A stretch of DNA of 64,000 nucleotides from Clostridia bacterium (GCA_017481595.1 JAFUOY010000040.1:1-64000); one strand, 5' to 3'. Positions 8,615 through 17,315 are shown, numbered from the stretch's first letter. A program made the numbers and translations. The notes: a model not told the origin generated them from the letters alone.

Positions 8615-9616
8615 TTATTCAACAATGAAGGACTGCTCCAGCGCGGAGATCTCGCTTTTTTTGGTCTTCATAAGGAGTGAAACACCGATCGCAACTACTA
8701 AAACTATAGTTGCGCTGACGCCGCCCTCAAGTCCGAACTGTCCGCCGTTTGCGTAAACTCTTGCAGGATCGTATTCCATCAAGAATACGGAGGGGGCTAT
8801 GGGATTGCCGCTTACGTAAGAGCCGAAAATATTGCCCTGGGCAAAATTCCAGAAGGAATGAATAGCGCACGCGCCCCAGATATTGCCGCGCTTGAAAACG
8901 TAAATGCCCATAAATATACCAAAGAGGAAGATATTTATTAAAGCAAGAGTGCTTACGCCCGCATTGAAGGCGTGGAGGGCTGAAAAGGCTGTGGAGCTGA
9001 CTATCAGGGCTATCCAGGGCTTATAATCCCTTGCAACGCTTATCATAAAGTATCCTCTTACAAGAAGCTCCTCTGCCGCGCCCTGAACGATATATCCCAC
9101 AAGGAAAAGAATAATTATGGGCATAAAGCCCTGGGGATTCATTTTTATGGTTACTGAGCCGCTTGCATAGGCGATAACGAAAGCAAGAGCGTACATAATA
9201 ACGCCGATCAGCGCGCCTACAAGATACTCTGCGCCTGCATTACCAGGGCGAAGTCCCATAGAGGCGATCTTTCTCTTTTCAAAAGCCTTGCAATAGAATA
9301 TGGCAGCCGCTATCGTTCCTGCGGTGCATAAAAGACTGATAACAGTGAATACGGGTGGAATATTATTAAAAATTTCCGCCACACTTTCAACGTATTGCTC
9401 CGGTGTGATATCCTGACTTAATGTAAGTTCAAGGAAGTCCGTTTTTGTAAACAGATATATACCAAGGGGAATTGCAGAAATAAGATTGCCGAGGAGAGTA
9501 CCGAGAAGAAATACAAAAACAAATCTTATCATAGACGTTGTGATAAACATGGGGTGATGGCCCAAGGCCGCCTCGTCCACCATTTTCGTCCTTTTAATTT
9601 CAATGTATTTTTCCAT
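8615..9616 (-). CDS. CPBP-family intramembrane metalloprotease (CAAX/abortive infection family)
   Basis: A 333-residue polytopic membrane protein. The family motifs are present: EELLVRG (Glu182-Glu183 and Arg187), FSALHA (His215) and HSFWN (His253, Asn257). These form the membrane-embedded metal site of Rce1/CPBP proteases. About eight hydrophobic segments are visible, with a soluble insertion near residues 58-88. It is the last gene of the eight-gene minus-strand operon, 14 bases after the NUDIX gene. Substrates are unknown; family members act on prenylated proteins, peptide bacteriocins or signalling proteins. Confidence 0.9.
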   Translation of the reverse strand: MEKYIEIKRTKMVDEAALGHHPMFITTSMIRFVFVFLLGTLLGNLISAIPLGIYLFTKTDFLELTLSQDITPEQYVESVAEIFNNIPPVFTVISLLCTAGTIAAAIFYCKAFEKRKIASMGLRPGNAGAEYLVGALIGVIMYALAFVIAYASGSVTIKMNPQGFMPIIILFLVGYIVQGAAEELLVRGYFMISVARDYKPWIALIVSSTAFSALHAFNAGVSTLALINIFLFGIFMGIYVFKRGNIWGACAIHSFWNFAQGNIFGSYVSGNPIAPSVFLMEYDPARVYANGGQFGLEGGVSATIVLVVAIGVSLLMKTKKSEISALEQSFIVE

Positions 9617-9630
9617 TTTCTATCCTTTCT

Positions 9631-10179
9631 TTACTTGCTTCTTTCGGAAAGAAGCTTATGCGCCTTAAGTATGCATATCTGGGTTTTGGAGTCCTTTATC
9701 TCTCCGTTCATAACCATATCGACAAGGGTGGAAAGAGGAATTTTTTCAACCTCCAGAAACTCGTCCTCGTCGGGATGGGCATTTTTATACACAAGGTCGG
9801 TAGCAAGATATGCGTGAATTTTTTCATCAAAAATGGCTACCGTTGTAAAAATTTCGCCCATATATTCGATATTACCCGCAACTACTCCGCTTTCCTCCTC
9901 AAGCTCACGCTTTACAGCCTCAAGGGGGTCCTCCCCGGGCTCAAGCTTGCCTGCGGGACTTTCAAGCATTATCTGCTCAAAAGCATAGCGGTACTGCTTT
10001 ACCATAATGACCTCACCCTCGGGAGTTACAGGTATTACGCATACTGCACCGGGGTGACGTACTATTTCACGTATGGCTTCCTTTCCGTCGGGAAGCTCTA
10101 CGGTGTCAACGAACAATTTTACTACCTTACCGTCGAATATCTGCTTCGACGTAAGCTTCTTTTCATACAACATCATCAT
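9631..10179 (-). CDS. NUDIX hydrolase, ADP-ribose pyrophosphatase type (NudF-like)
   Basis: A 182-residue enzyme. The Nudix box is at residues 77-99 (G77, E83, R91-E92, E95-E96, G98). The region before it (IREIVRHPGAVCVIPVT, KQYRYAFEQIMLESPAGKLEPGE) is typical of ADP-ribose pyrophosphatases, which split ADP-ribose into AMP and ribose 5-phosphate. Three consecutive ATG codons start the frame; the preceding GAGG makes the second or third the better spaced. It overlaps the end of the lipoprotein gene, so its translation is probably coupled. Confidence 0.9.
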   Translation of the reverse strand: MMMLYEKKLTSKQIFDGKVVKLFVDTVELPDGKEAIREIVRHPGAVCVIPVTPEGEVIMVKQYRYAFEQIMLESPAGKLEPGEDPLEAVKRELEEESGVVAGNIEYMGEIFTTVAIFDEKIHAYLATDLVYKNAHPDEDEFLEVEKIPLSTLVDMVMNGEIKDSKTQICILKAHKLLSERSK

Positions 10180-10933
10180 CTAACCTCGTAAGCTCTACCA
10201 CAGCTTCTCCGTCGGAGCTGATAATAAGCTTGCCGTCCTTTATTTCGTATTCGCCCTCAAGAACGCTTTCCTCTGAAATTATTGCCTCGTCAGCGAAGCA
10301 AATATATATCTTTTCCTTGGCGGTGGAATAAAGCATAGTCTGAATAAATCCGACCTCACTGTTTATATAATCCTTCTTGAATTCATCCACGTCATCGCCG
10401 ATTTTTCCGCTTACATTAGGAAAAATGAAGCATTCGCTATTTTCACAGAACCAGAAAAGATCCGTCTGCGTTCTGCCGTCAATAACGTTTACGCTTATCC
10501 ATTTTCCCATAAGGGGAGATACCTCGTCATAGGGAAGCTTATAGGGCTCCAGCTTGTTTATAACCTCTCCGTTTTCAACCATAACTAATTTCTTATCGTC
10601 CTCGCTTATGGAGAAGTTTATTTTGGATTCCACTTCCTTGCCGTTATAATTTCCGATAATAACAAGGGTATTTGTGTCATCAACTCTGTATTTCTGGGTG
10701 GTCATACCGTATTCCGTATCGCAGATCATACCGTAGATACAGTAGGTATAGGTAACGGTGCCGTCAGCCTTGAAATCATATACCTTATAAAAGCCCTCGT
10801 CAAATTCTATCTCCTGCCATTTACCCACAAGAGCGCTGCCGTCGTATACGTAATCCTCGTCGTAATCGCTGCAAGCTGTCAAAAGTACACAGGCAAAAAG
10901 CATTACCATTACGGTCAATATCGCCTTTTTCAT
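10163..10933 (-). CDS. Putative lipoprotein with two lipocalin-like GKW repeats
   Basis: A 256-residue lipoprotein: signal peptide with lipobox LLTA-C21, then two beta-rich repeats, each opening with LVGKW or LMGKW (about residues 35 and 141) as in lipocalin-like and DUF5640-type domains of clostridial lipoproteins. No enzyme motif is visible. Its start codon overlaps the stop of the histidine phosphatase by one base (TAATG) and its end overlaps the next NUDIX gene, so it sits firmly inside the operon. The function is unknown. A cell-surface binding role is only a guess from the fold. Confidence 0.75.
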   Translation of the reverse strand: MKKAILTVMVMLFACVLLTACSDYDEDYVYDGSALVGKWQEIEFDEGFYKVYDFKADGTVTYTYCIYGMICDTEYGMTTQKYRVDDTNTLVIIGNYNGKEVESKINFSISEDDKKLVMVENGEVINKLEPYKLPYDEVSPLMGKWISVNVIDGRTQTDLFWFCENSECFIFPNVSGKIGDDVDEFKKDYINSEVGFIQTMLYSTAKEKIYICFADEAIISEESVLEGEYEIKDGKLIISSDGEAVVELTRLDDDVV

Positions 10934-11577
10934 TATTCCACCTCTGTATCACAAACGAATTTTATAACGTCACAAGGATGAATATTAAAGCCCTCAAGAA
11001 CTATATCCTCTCCGTCGTAGGTATAGAAGGATGCGTGGCAGTTACCCACTCCGCCAACCTTGTCCTCGGGAATACAAGCAGGTTTTTTTGCATTTTTGGC
11101 AAGGGTAGTCGCCATAGCGCCGTGGGTAAGCACGATTATTCTGTCCCCGGGCTTTGCTACCTCGTCAAAGAAGCTTCTTGCTCTTTCCATCATTTTTTCA
11201 ACGGGCTCAATATTTTCGGGACCCTTACCCGCGTGAATAGCTCTTGCGTAATCGTCGTAGGTGTATCCCGACAAAGCGCCGAAATCTCTTTCAAGCCATC
11301 TTTCATCCTTGCCGAAATAATCGCAGCCGATTGCATCCTTTATAATTTTTGCCGTATCAACGGCTCTTTCAAGGGGGCTTGAAATAATTTTGTTAAAATA
11401 TAGTCCCGCCTTTTCGCAGGCAGCCTTCATTCCCTCTGCCGCCTCCTTAGCCTGCGCTATACCGTTTTCGTTAAGGGGAACCTCTTCTCTGCCCTGCATT
11501 CTGCCCTCCACGTTCCAGTTTGTCTGGCCGTGTCTTATAAGGCAGACTATTGCCTTACTTTTATCGTTGAAATCCAT
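10933..11577 (-). CDS. Histidine phosphatase family protein (phosphoglycerate-mutase-like)
   Basis: A 214-residue protein of the branch-1 histidine phosphatase superfamily. The catalytic RHG motif is at residues 15-17 (LIRHGQTNWN), followed by SSPLERAVDTA, WLERDFGALSGYTY with the acid/base Glu, and LTHGAMATTL with the second His. The substrate is not set by the sequence: known relatives act on phosphosugars, alpha-ribazole phosphate or nucleotide-like phosphates. It lies 12 bases after dut and overlaps the next lipoprotein gene by one base. Confidence 0.9.
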   Translation of the reverse strand: MDFNDKSKAIVCLIRHGQTNWNVEGRMQGREEVPLNENGIAQAKEAAEGMKAACEKAGLYFNKIISSPLERAVDTAKIIKDAIGCDYFGKDERWLERDFGALSGYTYDDYARAIHAGKGPENIEPVEKMMERARSFFDEVAKPGDRIIVLTHGAMATTLAKNAKKPACIPEDKVGGVGNCHASFYTYDGEDIVLEGFNIHPCDVIKFVCDTEVE

Positions 11578-11589
11578 AACCCGTTCTCC

Positions 11590-12036
11590 TTACTTTCTTC
11601 CCGTTGAGCCAAAGCCGCCCTCACCTCTTACGGTATCGGAAAGCTCGTCACACTCGCAAAAATCAGCGGTGTAGTGGGGGGCGATCACAAGCTGAGCAAT
11701 TCTTTCTCCAACGCTAACGGTACGGGCTTCGTCAGAATGATTGTGGAGGGCAACCATAACCTCTCCTCTGTAATCGCAGTCAACAACGCCTACCTTATTG
11801 GCGGGAGCAAGTCCCTTTTTGCAGGCAAGTCCGCTTCTTGCGTATATAAAAGCGGCAAATCCAACGGGTATCTCCATTGCCAAGCCTGTTTTTACAAATA
11901 CCGTCTTACCTGGCTCTACAGTTATATCCTCATCAATACAAGCGTAAAGGTCTGCGCCTGCGGAATATGGTGAGCCGTAGGTGGGAAGTATTGCCTTTTC
12001 ATTCAATTTCTTTATTTTAACCTGTAAATTTTCCAT
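11590..12036 (-). CDS. dut: Deoxyuridine 5'-triphosphate nucleotidohydrolase (dUTPase)
   Basis: A 148-residue trimeric-type dUTPase that converts dUTP to dUMP and pyrophosphate. All five motifs are visible: SAGADLYA (motif 1), ARSGLA (2), VGVVDCDYRGEV with the catalytic Asp (3), GERIAQLVI (4) and RGEGGFGSTG (5, the mobile lid). RBS GAGGAG precedes the start. It lies in an operon with nrdG and two NUDIX genes, consistent with nucleotide pool control. Confidence 0.97.
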   Translation of the reverse strand: MENLQVKIKKLNEKAILPTYGSPYSAGADLYACIDEDITVEPGKTVFVKTGLAMEIPVGFAAFIYARSGLACKKGLAPANKVGVVDCDYRGEVMVALHNHSDEARTVSVGERIAQLVIAPHYTADFCECDELSDTVRGEGGFGSTGRK

Positions 12037-12057
12037 AAAGTTCTCCTCAAGGTCCTA

Positions 12058-12576
12058 TTATTTATCCCAAAGAACTATTTCGTTCTTTTCAAGAGTTTCT
12101 TTTACAAGAATGGTGCGCTGATTTGACGAGCCCTTGAATTTGAGCATAAGGCTCTTAAGCTCCTCAACGAATTTTCCGTCCACCAAAACGTCAATATTTT
12201 CAAGAAGGGGTCTTGTGGTCTCGCACTCGGAAAGCTTGCCGTTTAGCATCTCCTCAATGGTATATCCGGAGAAGCACCAGATATTTTTCGAAGGAAGCTC
12301 CTTCCTTATTCTGTTTGTCAGCTCAAGAAGCGCTCCTTGATTCTGCGGCTCAAAGGGCTCTCCGCCGAGAAGTGTAATACCCTTTATGTGGGGCTGACTT
12401 AAGGACGCCATTATTTCGTCCTCCACCCTCTTATCAAAGACCTCACCGTAATTAAAGTCCCAGGCAACACTGTTAAAGCAGCCCTTACATCTGTGGGTGC
12501 ATCCGCTTACGAACAAGGACGTTCTTATACCCGGGCCATTGCTTATATCGTTATATTTAATAGTTGCGTAATTCAT
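12058..12576 (-). CDS. nrdG: Anaerobic ribonucleoside-triphosphate reductase activating protein
   Basis: A 172-residue radical SAM activase that installs the glycyl radical on NrdD. The [4Fe-4S] motif CTHRCKGC is at residues 26-33, and the SAM-binding GGEP motif follows (LLGGEPFEPQ). The N-terminus MNYATIKYNDISNGPGIRTSLFVSGC is typical. nrdD itself is not in the window. The start overlaps the stop of the AlkD-like gene by four bases (ATGA). Confidence 0.96.
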   Translation of the reverse strand: MNYATIKYNDISNGPGIRTSLFVSGCTHRCKGCFNSVAWDFNYGEVFDKRVEDEIMASLSQPHIKGITLLGGEPFEPQNQGALLELTNRIRKELPSKNIWCFSGYTIEEMLNGKLSECETTRPLLENIDVLVDGKFVEELKSLMLKFKGSSNQRTILVKETLEKNEIVLWDK

Positions 12577-13271
12577 TTTTCTCCTTTCACCCTGAGGGTA
12601 TTAAGATATTCCTTTATTTCTTTGGAAACGCGGAAGCTTTCCTTTGATTTTTGTATGGCTTTATTATGCACCCAGGGTGACAGCACCCCCTCCGTAAGAA
12701 GGTGTACGGTCCGTTCATATTGCTTTACAATACCAACGCTGACAAGCCACGCCTGCGCCATTTTTACATAATAATCCTCGTTTTTTACCTCTGCCGTATA
12801 TTTAAGCACCCTGTCTATGTATTCGTCATCCATATAGTAGTTTAAAAACGAAACAAGGGCAAATCTTATACGGTACACGCTGTCCGTGTTAAGCTGTCTT
12901 TCCAGAAACTCAAAGGCGTATTCTCTGCTTTTGAAAAAGGTCTTAAGACAGGAAACGAAGCTGTCGCAAACACCCCAATTATCCACATAGGGTAAAAACC
13001 TGTCTATTTCAGCTAAGCGTTCTTCCTTATCGCATTTCAAAAAGCCTATCATAAGGCCGTGAGCCATATTTTCGTCGTAATAGGTGTGAGGGAGGGAATT
13101 TATAAATTCGTATCCCTCCTTCGTGCTTGCATACCTTTTCGCTATGCTTTTTATGGTAGGTACGCGCACTCCGATTATATTTTCAACGCCCGGTACAAGG
13201 GGCATATGAAATTCTCTGTATTTTTTATCCTGAGCCTTAAAAAGCTCCTCTGAAATCGGGCTTATACTCAT
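12573..13271 (-). CDS. DNA alkylation repair protein, AlkD-like HEAT-repeat glycosylase
   Basis: A 232-residue all-helical protein of the COG4912 family. AlkD-type enzymes excise positively charged alkylated bases without flipping them. The central VDNWGVCDSF segment holds Trp99 and Asp103, with the same four-residue spacing as the catalytic Trp109/Asp113 pair of Bacillus cereus AlkD. The protein is tightly coupled by four-base overlaps to the Mrr-like nuclease gene upstream and to nrdG downstream. Activity on DNA is by family inference; some relatives are untested. Confidence 0.9.
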   Translation of the reverse strand: MSISPISEELFKAQDKKYREFHMPLVPGVENIIGVRVPTIKSIAKRYASTKEGYEFINSLPHTYYDENMAHGLMIGFLKCDKEERLAEIDRFLPYVDNWGVCDSFVSCLKTFFKSREYAFEFLERQLNTDSVYRIRFALVSFLNYYMDDEYIDRVLKYTAEVKNEDYYVKMAQAWLVSVGIVKQYERTVHLLTEGVLSPWVHNKAIQKSKESFRVSKEIKEYLNTLRVKGEK

Positions 13272-14224
13272 AAAACGTGAAGCTTACATTCCTTTGCAAG
13301 ACTGTAAAGGATAGCGCCGTCTATTCCCGTTACGTTTGCAACGTCGTCTATAAGCTTTTTTGCATCCTGATGGAATACGGAGGTGGTAAGATATATTCCC
13401 TTAGTGCCGCCCTGGGTATGCATTGCGCCGATAAACTCCCTTACCTCCTTAAGGGTTATGTGGCTGTTCTTTCTTGCCTTTGCCTGAACGCAGATATACT
13501 CTCTGAAGCCAAGCTTATCCACGGTTCTTACGACTATATCGACTCCGCCGTCGTCGCTGCCTCCTGTAACGCTGCATTCCTCCACGCGAACTCCCGCTTT
13601 TTCGTAAAAGGCGCGAAGAAGCATAGCGCCAAAATGCTCAAAATTTTCTCCGCCGCGGGCATTGAGGGTACTGATAAAGGTATCGTAGGAGTCAAGCTGA
13701 CTTTCCGTTTCCTCGGAAAGATAATAGGAGCCGTTTTTAACGCGGACGGTTCCCTTTTTTTCACAGGTGTTAAGATATTCCCCAATATAGGCTCTTAAGC
13801 GGTTATCATCCTTATTTGTAACGGTTTTGTCCGTGCCAAACGCCTTTTCGCACTTTTTGAAGATTTCCTTTTTCGTGTACGGAACGTTTTCCTTTAAAAG
13901 ATTTTTTACGTATTCCTTTACCTCGTATCCGCGGATGTAGATGGGCATATCACGCAAAAGACTGTATTTATGGTCCGCGTAGGTAACCTCTCCCGTTTCT
14001 ATGGCGTCATTGAGAACTGCGCCTATTAAAGAGCGGTACATAACTCCCGCGCTGTCAACGTCGGTATCATCCTTTGCAGATTCGGGTAAGGACGAAAGAT
14101 CAAAGAGGCTGTTAAAAAGATCCTTTTTGGAAAAGCCGTCAGCCTTTGCCAAGACGGAAATAACGTCACGGCGGATCTGCGCCTTGGCTGTGGTCTTATC
14201 TATATCAAAAGTAAAATTGTCCAT
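13268..14224 (-). CDS. Mrr-like restriction endonuclease (solo, type IV-like)
   Basis: A 318-residue protein. The C-terminal part (about 190-310) is an Mrr catalytic domain: GENFEHFGAMLL with the helix Glu, SDDGGVDIVV with the metal-binding Asp, and CVQAKARK, the Q-x-K form of the PD-(D/E)xK core, then VREFIGAMHTQGGTKGIYLTTS. The N-terminal half looks like a winged-helix region. No modification methylase lies nearby, which fits type IV enzymes that cut modified DNA. It is first in an eight-gene operon with DNA repair and nucleotide genes, so a repair role is also possible. Confidence 0.88.
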   Translation of the reverse strand: MDNFTFDIDKTTAKAQIRRDVISVLAKADGFSKKDLFNSLFDLSSLPESAKDDTDVDSAGVMYRSLIGAVLNDAIETGEVTYADHKYSLLRDMPIYIRGYEVKEYVKNLLKENVPYTKKEIFKKCEKAFGTDKTVTNKDDNRLRAYIGEYLNTCEKKGTVRVKNGSYYLSEETESQLDSYDTFISTLNARGGENFEHFGAMLLRAFYEKAGVRVEECSVTGGSDDGGVDIVVRTVDKLGFREYICVQAKARKNSHITLKEVREFIGAMHTQGGTKGIYLTTSVFHQDAKKLIDDVANVTGIDGAILYSLAKECKLHVL

Positions 14225-14258
14225 ATTAAAAAGCCTCCGATACTCATTTCACTTTATT

Positions 14259-14287
14259 ATTTTATCACAAACAAACGCGCATTTCAA
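14259..14287 (-). promoter_or_regulatory. Extended -10 promoter of the Mrr-AlkD-NrdG-Dut operon
   Basis: Minus strand: TTGAAA (14287-14282), 17-base spacer, TAAAAT (14264-14259) preceded by TGA, giving an extended -10. It lies about 35 bases before the start codon at 14224. Confidence 0.75.
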
Positions 14288-14369
14288 TATAATATAAAAT
14301 AATTTAACATATTGTGCAAAAATAATACTTATATGCCGAATAGATCGATTTTTATACCGAATGAAATTT

Positions 14370-14398
14370 TTGACTTGAAAAATTTTGTTTTTTATGTA
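14370..14398 (+). promoter_or_regulatory. Possible promoter of the LytTR-DUF3021 pair
   Basis: TTGACT (14370-14375), 17-base spacer, TATGTA (14393-14398). The -10 box is weak, as expected for a gene that may need activation, possibly by its own LytTR product. The distance to the start codon is 30 bases. Confidence 0.5.
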
Positions 14399-14427
14399 AA
14401 AATAGAAGATGAAAGGGGGCAGATATT

Positions 14428-14865
14428 ATGAAATGCGAGGTAATTATAGACACAGGGTGTGAGGAAAAGGTGATTATACACGCAAATTCCCGCACAAAGC
14501 TGATAGATGATATTGAAGCCTTGATAACGTCGTACGACGCAAAAATAACGGGGTACGGGGAGAATGATATAAAAATTATCGACCCTGATAATACCGTTTG
14601 CTTTATCAGTGAGGACGGTAAGGTATTCGCCTTATGTATGGATGAGCGCTTACGGGTAAGAGAAAGACTGTACGCAATCGAAGAAATGCTTGGGGGCGTG
14701 TTTATAAAAATCAATCAATCCTGTATTGCAAACCCCAAAATGATAGAAAAATTCGAGGTGTCCATAGGCGGCGCTATCAGAGTGGTTTTCAAAAACGGTT
14801 ACAAGGACTATATTTCAAGGCGGCAGCTGCGACACGTAAAAGAAAGAATGAGGATCGACATATGA
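14428..14865 (+). CDS. LytTR-domain DNA-binding regulator
   Basis: A 145-residue protein. The C-terminal half is a LytTR DNA-binding domain (about residues 45-143; INQSCIANPKMIEKFEV and NGYKDYISRRQLRHVKER are typical). The N-terminal half is short and lacks a response-regulator receiver Asp, so it is not a classical two-component output protein. Such short LytTR proteins pair with small membrane proteins that hold them inactive; here the partner is the overlapping DUF3021 gene. RBS AAAGGGGG precedes the ATG. Confidence 0.92.
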   Translation: MKCEVIIDTGCEEKVIIHANSRTKLIDDIEALITSYDAKITGYGENDIKIIDPDNTVCFISEDGKVFALCMDERLRVRERLYAIEEMLGGVFIKINQSCIANPKMIEKFEVSIGGAIRVVFKNGYKDYISRRQLRHVKERMRIDI

Positions 14866-15287
14866 AGCAAAATTTATTTAAATTCATCCACAGGGGCGCG
14901 ATTTTTGGTGGATTTGGCCCTATTATAATCGGAATCGTTTATATTATTTTGTCCTTTACGCTTGATGATTTTTCCGTAACGGGGACAGAAATATTCACAG
15001 CTATTTTATCAACGTATCTCCTTGCCTTTGTCCACGCGGGAGCAAGCGTATTCAACGAAATAGAAAGATGGAGCGTGGGAAGGTCAGTGCTGTGCCATTT
15101 TTCAGTTCTTTACGTAGCCTATTCCATATGCTATCTTATCAATTCCTGGATACCCTTTGATATTACCGTATTCCTTATTTTTACGGGTATTTTTATCGTT
15201 TCATACCTTATCGTATGGCTTACCGTATATATCATTGTAAAAAGAACGGGCAGAAGGCTGAATGACTCACTTAAAAAAAGCAAATAA
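14862..15287 (+). CDS. DUF3021 family membrane protein, LytTR partner
   Basis: A 141-residue protein with four predicted membrane helices (about residues 11-32, 44-63, 75-96 and 103-127) and a basic C-terminal tail. It overlaps the LytTR gene by four bases (ATGA). In Bacillota, DUF3021 genes commonly follow LytTR regulators, and by analogy with LytTR regulator-membrane protein pairs it probably modulates the regulator. That function is inferred from context, not visible in the sequence. Confidence 0.9.
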   Translation: MKQNLFKFIHRGAIFGGFGPIIIGIVYIILSFTLDDFSVTGTEIFTAILSTYLLAFVHAGASVFNEIERWSVGRSVLCHFSVLYVAYSICYLINSWIPFDITVFLIFTGIFIVSYLIVWLTVYIIVKRTGRRLNDSLKKSK

Positions 15288-15290
15288 AGA

Positions 15291-15325
15291 GATCCCGATG
15301 GAAAGCTCCATCGGGATCCTTTTAT
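15291..15325 (+). terminator. Terminator between the LytTR pair and rhaD
   Basis: A perfect 12-bp stem, GATCCCGATGGA (15291-15302) with TCCATCGGGATC (15307-15318), loop AAGC, then CTTTTAT. It starts three bases after the DUF3021 stop and lies between convergent genes. Confidence 0.88.
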
Positions 15326-15338
15326 CTATTTGGTTTAA

Positions 15339-16151
15339 TTAAATAACTCCGTCTCTGTATGTGAGGCTGAATCTCTTTGCAAGCTGCTTAAGCTGATCGT
15401 CGGAGATAAGGTTCTTAGCTCCGCCTGCTGCTTCTGTCATCATATAGATCTGAGCAGCCTTTTCTACTGTTTCAACAAGACCGAATGTCTCGTCAAGGTC
15501 GTGACCTGCGCAGTAGATACCGTGCATTGACCAGATAACAGTACGGGAAAGAGCGATCTTTTCAGCAGTTGCTTCACCGATTTCGTTTGTACCGCAAAGC
15601 ATCCAGGGAAGAACCTCAACGCCGTCGGGGAATACAACGATGCACTCGGTGTTCATCTGCCAGAGCTTATGTGTGAACTTAACAGTATCAAGCTCAAACA
15701 TATATGTCATAGCAAGAAGGTTTGTGGGGTGTGTGTGCATAATTACTCTGTTGGTGGGATCAACTCTGAGTCTTGCAATATGGCTCATAAGATGAGCAGG
15801 AAGCTCACTTGTGAATCTGCCGCCGTCAGCATAGCCCCAAAGAAGCTCTGCATTCTGACCGTCGCAAGAAATTCTGAACACGCCAACGTTGTTTTCAGGA
15901 TCCTCTACAAAGTTCTTGAAATACTTACCTGTTCCGCTAACGAGGAAATATTTACCTGCAAGCTCCTTTGCATCAAATCCAAGAGGGATAAGTCTCAACA
16001 CCTTGTCTGTGTCAAGAACCTCCTTAACCTCCTCTTCCTTGAGAAGATAGGAAATGTTACCGCCGTTACGCTCGTCCCAGCCGAGACGGTACATATTAGC
16101 GGCAGTCGCGCAGTACTCTTTTAAAAATTTAGCTTCGCAAATGCACTTCAT
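15339..16151 (-). CDS. rhaD: L-rhamnulose-1-phosphate aldolase
   Basis: A 270-residue class II (zinc) aldolase that cleaves L-rhamnulose 1-phosphate to DHAP and L-lactaldehyde. Zinc ligands are visible as HTHPTN (His139, His141) and SMHGIY (His210), with the catalytic Glu in SELPAH (about 116). NGGNIS near residue 29 is the phosphate-binding part. Length matches E. coli RhaD (about 274). It is co-transcribed after fucO; the isomerase and kinase of the pathway are not in the window. Confidence 0.95.
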   Translation of the reverse strand: MKCICEAKFLKEYCATAANMYRLGWDERNGGNISYLLKEEEVKEVLDTDKVLRLIPLGFDAKELAGKYFLVSGTGKYFKNFVEDPENNVGVFRISCDGQNAELLWGYADGGRFTSELPAHLMSHIARLRVDPTNRVIMHTHPTNLLAMTYMFELDTVKFTHKLWQMNTECIVVFPDGVEVLPWMLCGTNEIGEATAEKIALSRTVIWSMHGIYCAGHDLDETFGLVETVEKAAQIYMMTEAAGGAKNLISDDQLKQLAKRFSLTYRDGVI

Positions 16152-16166
16152 ATTCGATTCTCCTAA

Positions 16167-17315
16167 TCAATATACCTTCTTGTAGAGGTCAAGGATATCC
16201 TTATCTGTGATCTCTCTGGGGTTACCGCCTGTGCATACGTCTCCGAATGCATCCTTGGAAAGAAGCTCAAGAGCATCCTCGGGAATGTTGATCTCACGGA
16301 GAGTCTGGGGGATACCAAGGTCGATGGAAAGCTGCTTAACAGCCTCAACAGCTGCCTTAGCGCCCTCGGAAACTGTCATACCGGAAACGTCAACGCCCAT
16401 AGCCTTTGCAATTTCGCAATACTTAGCTTCGCAAGCGGGCATATTGTATTCCATTACGATGGGGAGAAGAAGCGCGTTAGCAACACCGTGGGGGATGTCA
16501 AATCTTGCGCCGAGAGGATGAGCCATGGAGTGAACGCATCCAAGACCTACGTTAGAGAACGCCATACCTGCAACGTACTGTGCAAGAGCCATATTCTCAC
16601 GAGCTACCATATTCTTACCTTCATATGTAGCTGTACGGAGGTTCTTAGCGATAAGCTCAATAGCCTTGATTTCAAACATATCGGAAAGCTCCCAAGCGCC
16701 CTTAGTGATATAACCCTCGATAGCGTGTGTAAGAGCATCCATACCTGTAGCAGCTGTAAGACCCTTAGGCATAGAAGCCATAAGCTCAGCGTCTACGATA
16801 GCAAGAACGGGAATGTCGTTAGGGTCAACGCATACCATCTTTCTTCCGGATTCTTCATCTGTGATAACGTAGTTGATTGTAACCTCTGCTGCTGTACCTG
16901 CAGTTGTGGGAAGCGCGATAATAGGAACGCACTTATTCTTTGTGGGAGCAACGCCCTCAAGGGATACAACGTCTGCATACTCGGGGTTAGCGATGATAGT
17001 AGCGATACCCTTGGATGTATCGATAGCAGAGCCGCCGCCGATAGCGATGATAAAGTCAGCGCCTGAAGCCTTGAATGCCTCTACGCCGTCCTTAACGTTT
17101 TTAACTGTGGGGTTAGCCTTGAATTCAGCAAATACATCGTAGGGAAATTCGCCAAGAACGTCTGTAACCATTTTTGCTACGCCGAACTTGATAAGGTCCT
17201 TATCAGCAACTACGAATGCCTTTTTAAATCCTCTCTTAGCGATCTCTTCAGCAAGAACTGCTCTGGAACCTGCGCCAAAATAGGAGGTTTCATTAAGAAT
17301 AAATCTGTTAGCCAT
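16167..17315 (-). CDS. fucO: Lactaldehyde reductase (1,2-propanediol oxidoreductase)
   Basis: A 382-residue iron-dependent group III alcohol dehydrogenase that reduces L-lactaldehyde to 1,2-propanediol, regenerating NAD+ in rhamnose or fucose fermentation. Visible are the NAD-binding GGGSAIDTSKG (93-103) and the iron ligands in GMDALTHAIEGY (Asp193, His197) and VHSMAHPLGARFDIPHG (His262, His276). Length equals E. coli FucO. The adjacent rhaD gene supplies its lactaldehyde, so the pair drains deoxysugars. It has its own promoter at 17352-17381. Confidence 0.96.
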   Translation of the reverse strand: MANRFILNETSYFGAGSRAVLAEEIAKRGFKKAFVVADKDLIKFGVAKMVTDVLGEFPYDVFAEFKANPTVKNVKDGVEAFKASGADFIIAIGGGSAIDTSKGIATIIANPEYADVVSLEGVAPTKNKCVPIIALPTTAGTAAEVTINYVITDEESGRKMVCVDPNDIPVLAIVDAELMASMPKGLTAATGMDALTHAIEGYITKGAWELSDMFEIKAIELIAKNLRTATYEGKNMVARENMALAQYVAGMAFSNVGLGCVHSMAHPLGARFDIPHGVANALLLPIVMEYNMPACEAKYCEIAKAMGVDVSGMTVSEGAKAAVEAVKQLSIDLGIPQTLREINIPEDALELLSKDAFGDVCTGGNPREITDKDILDLYKKVY

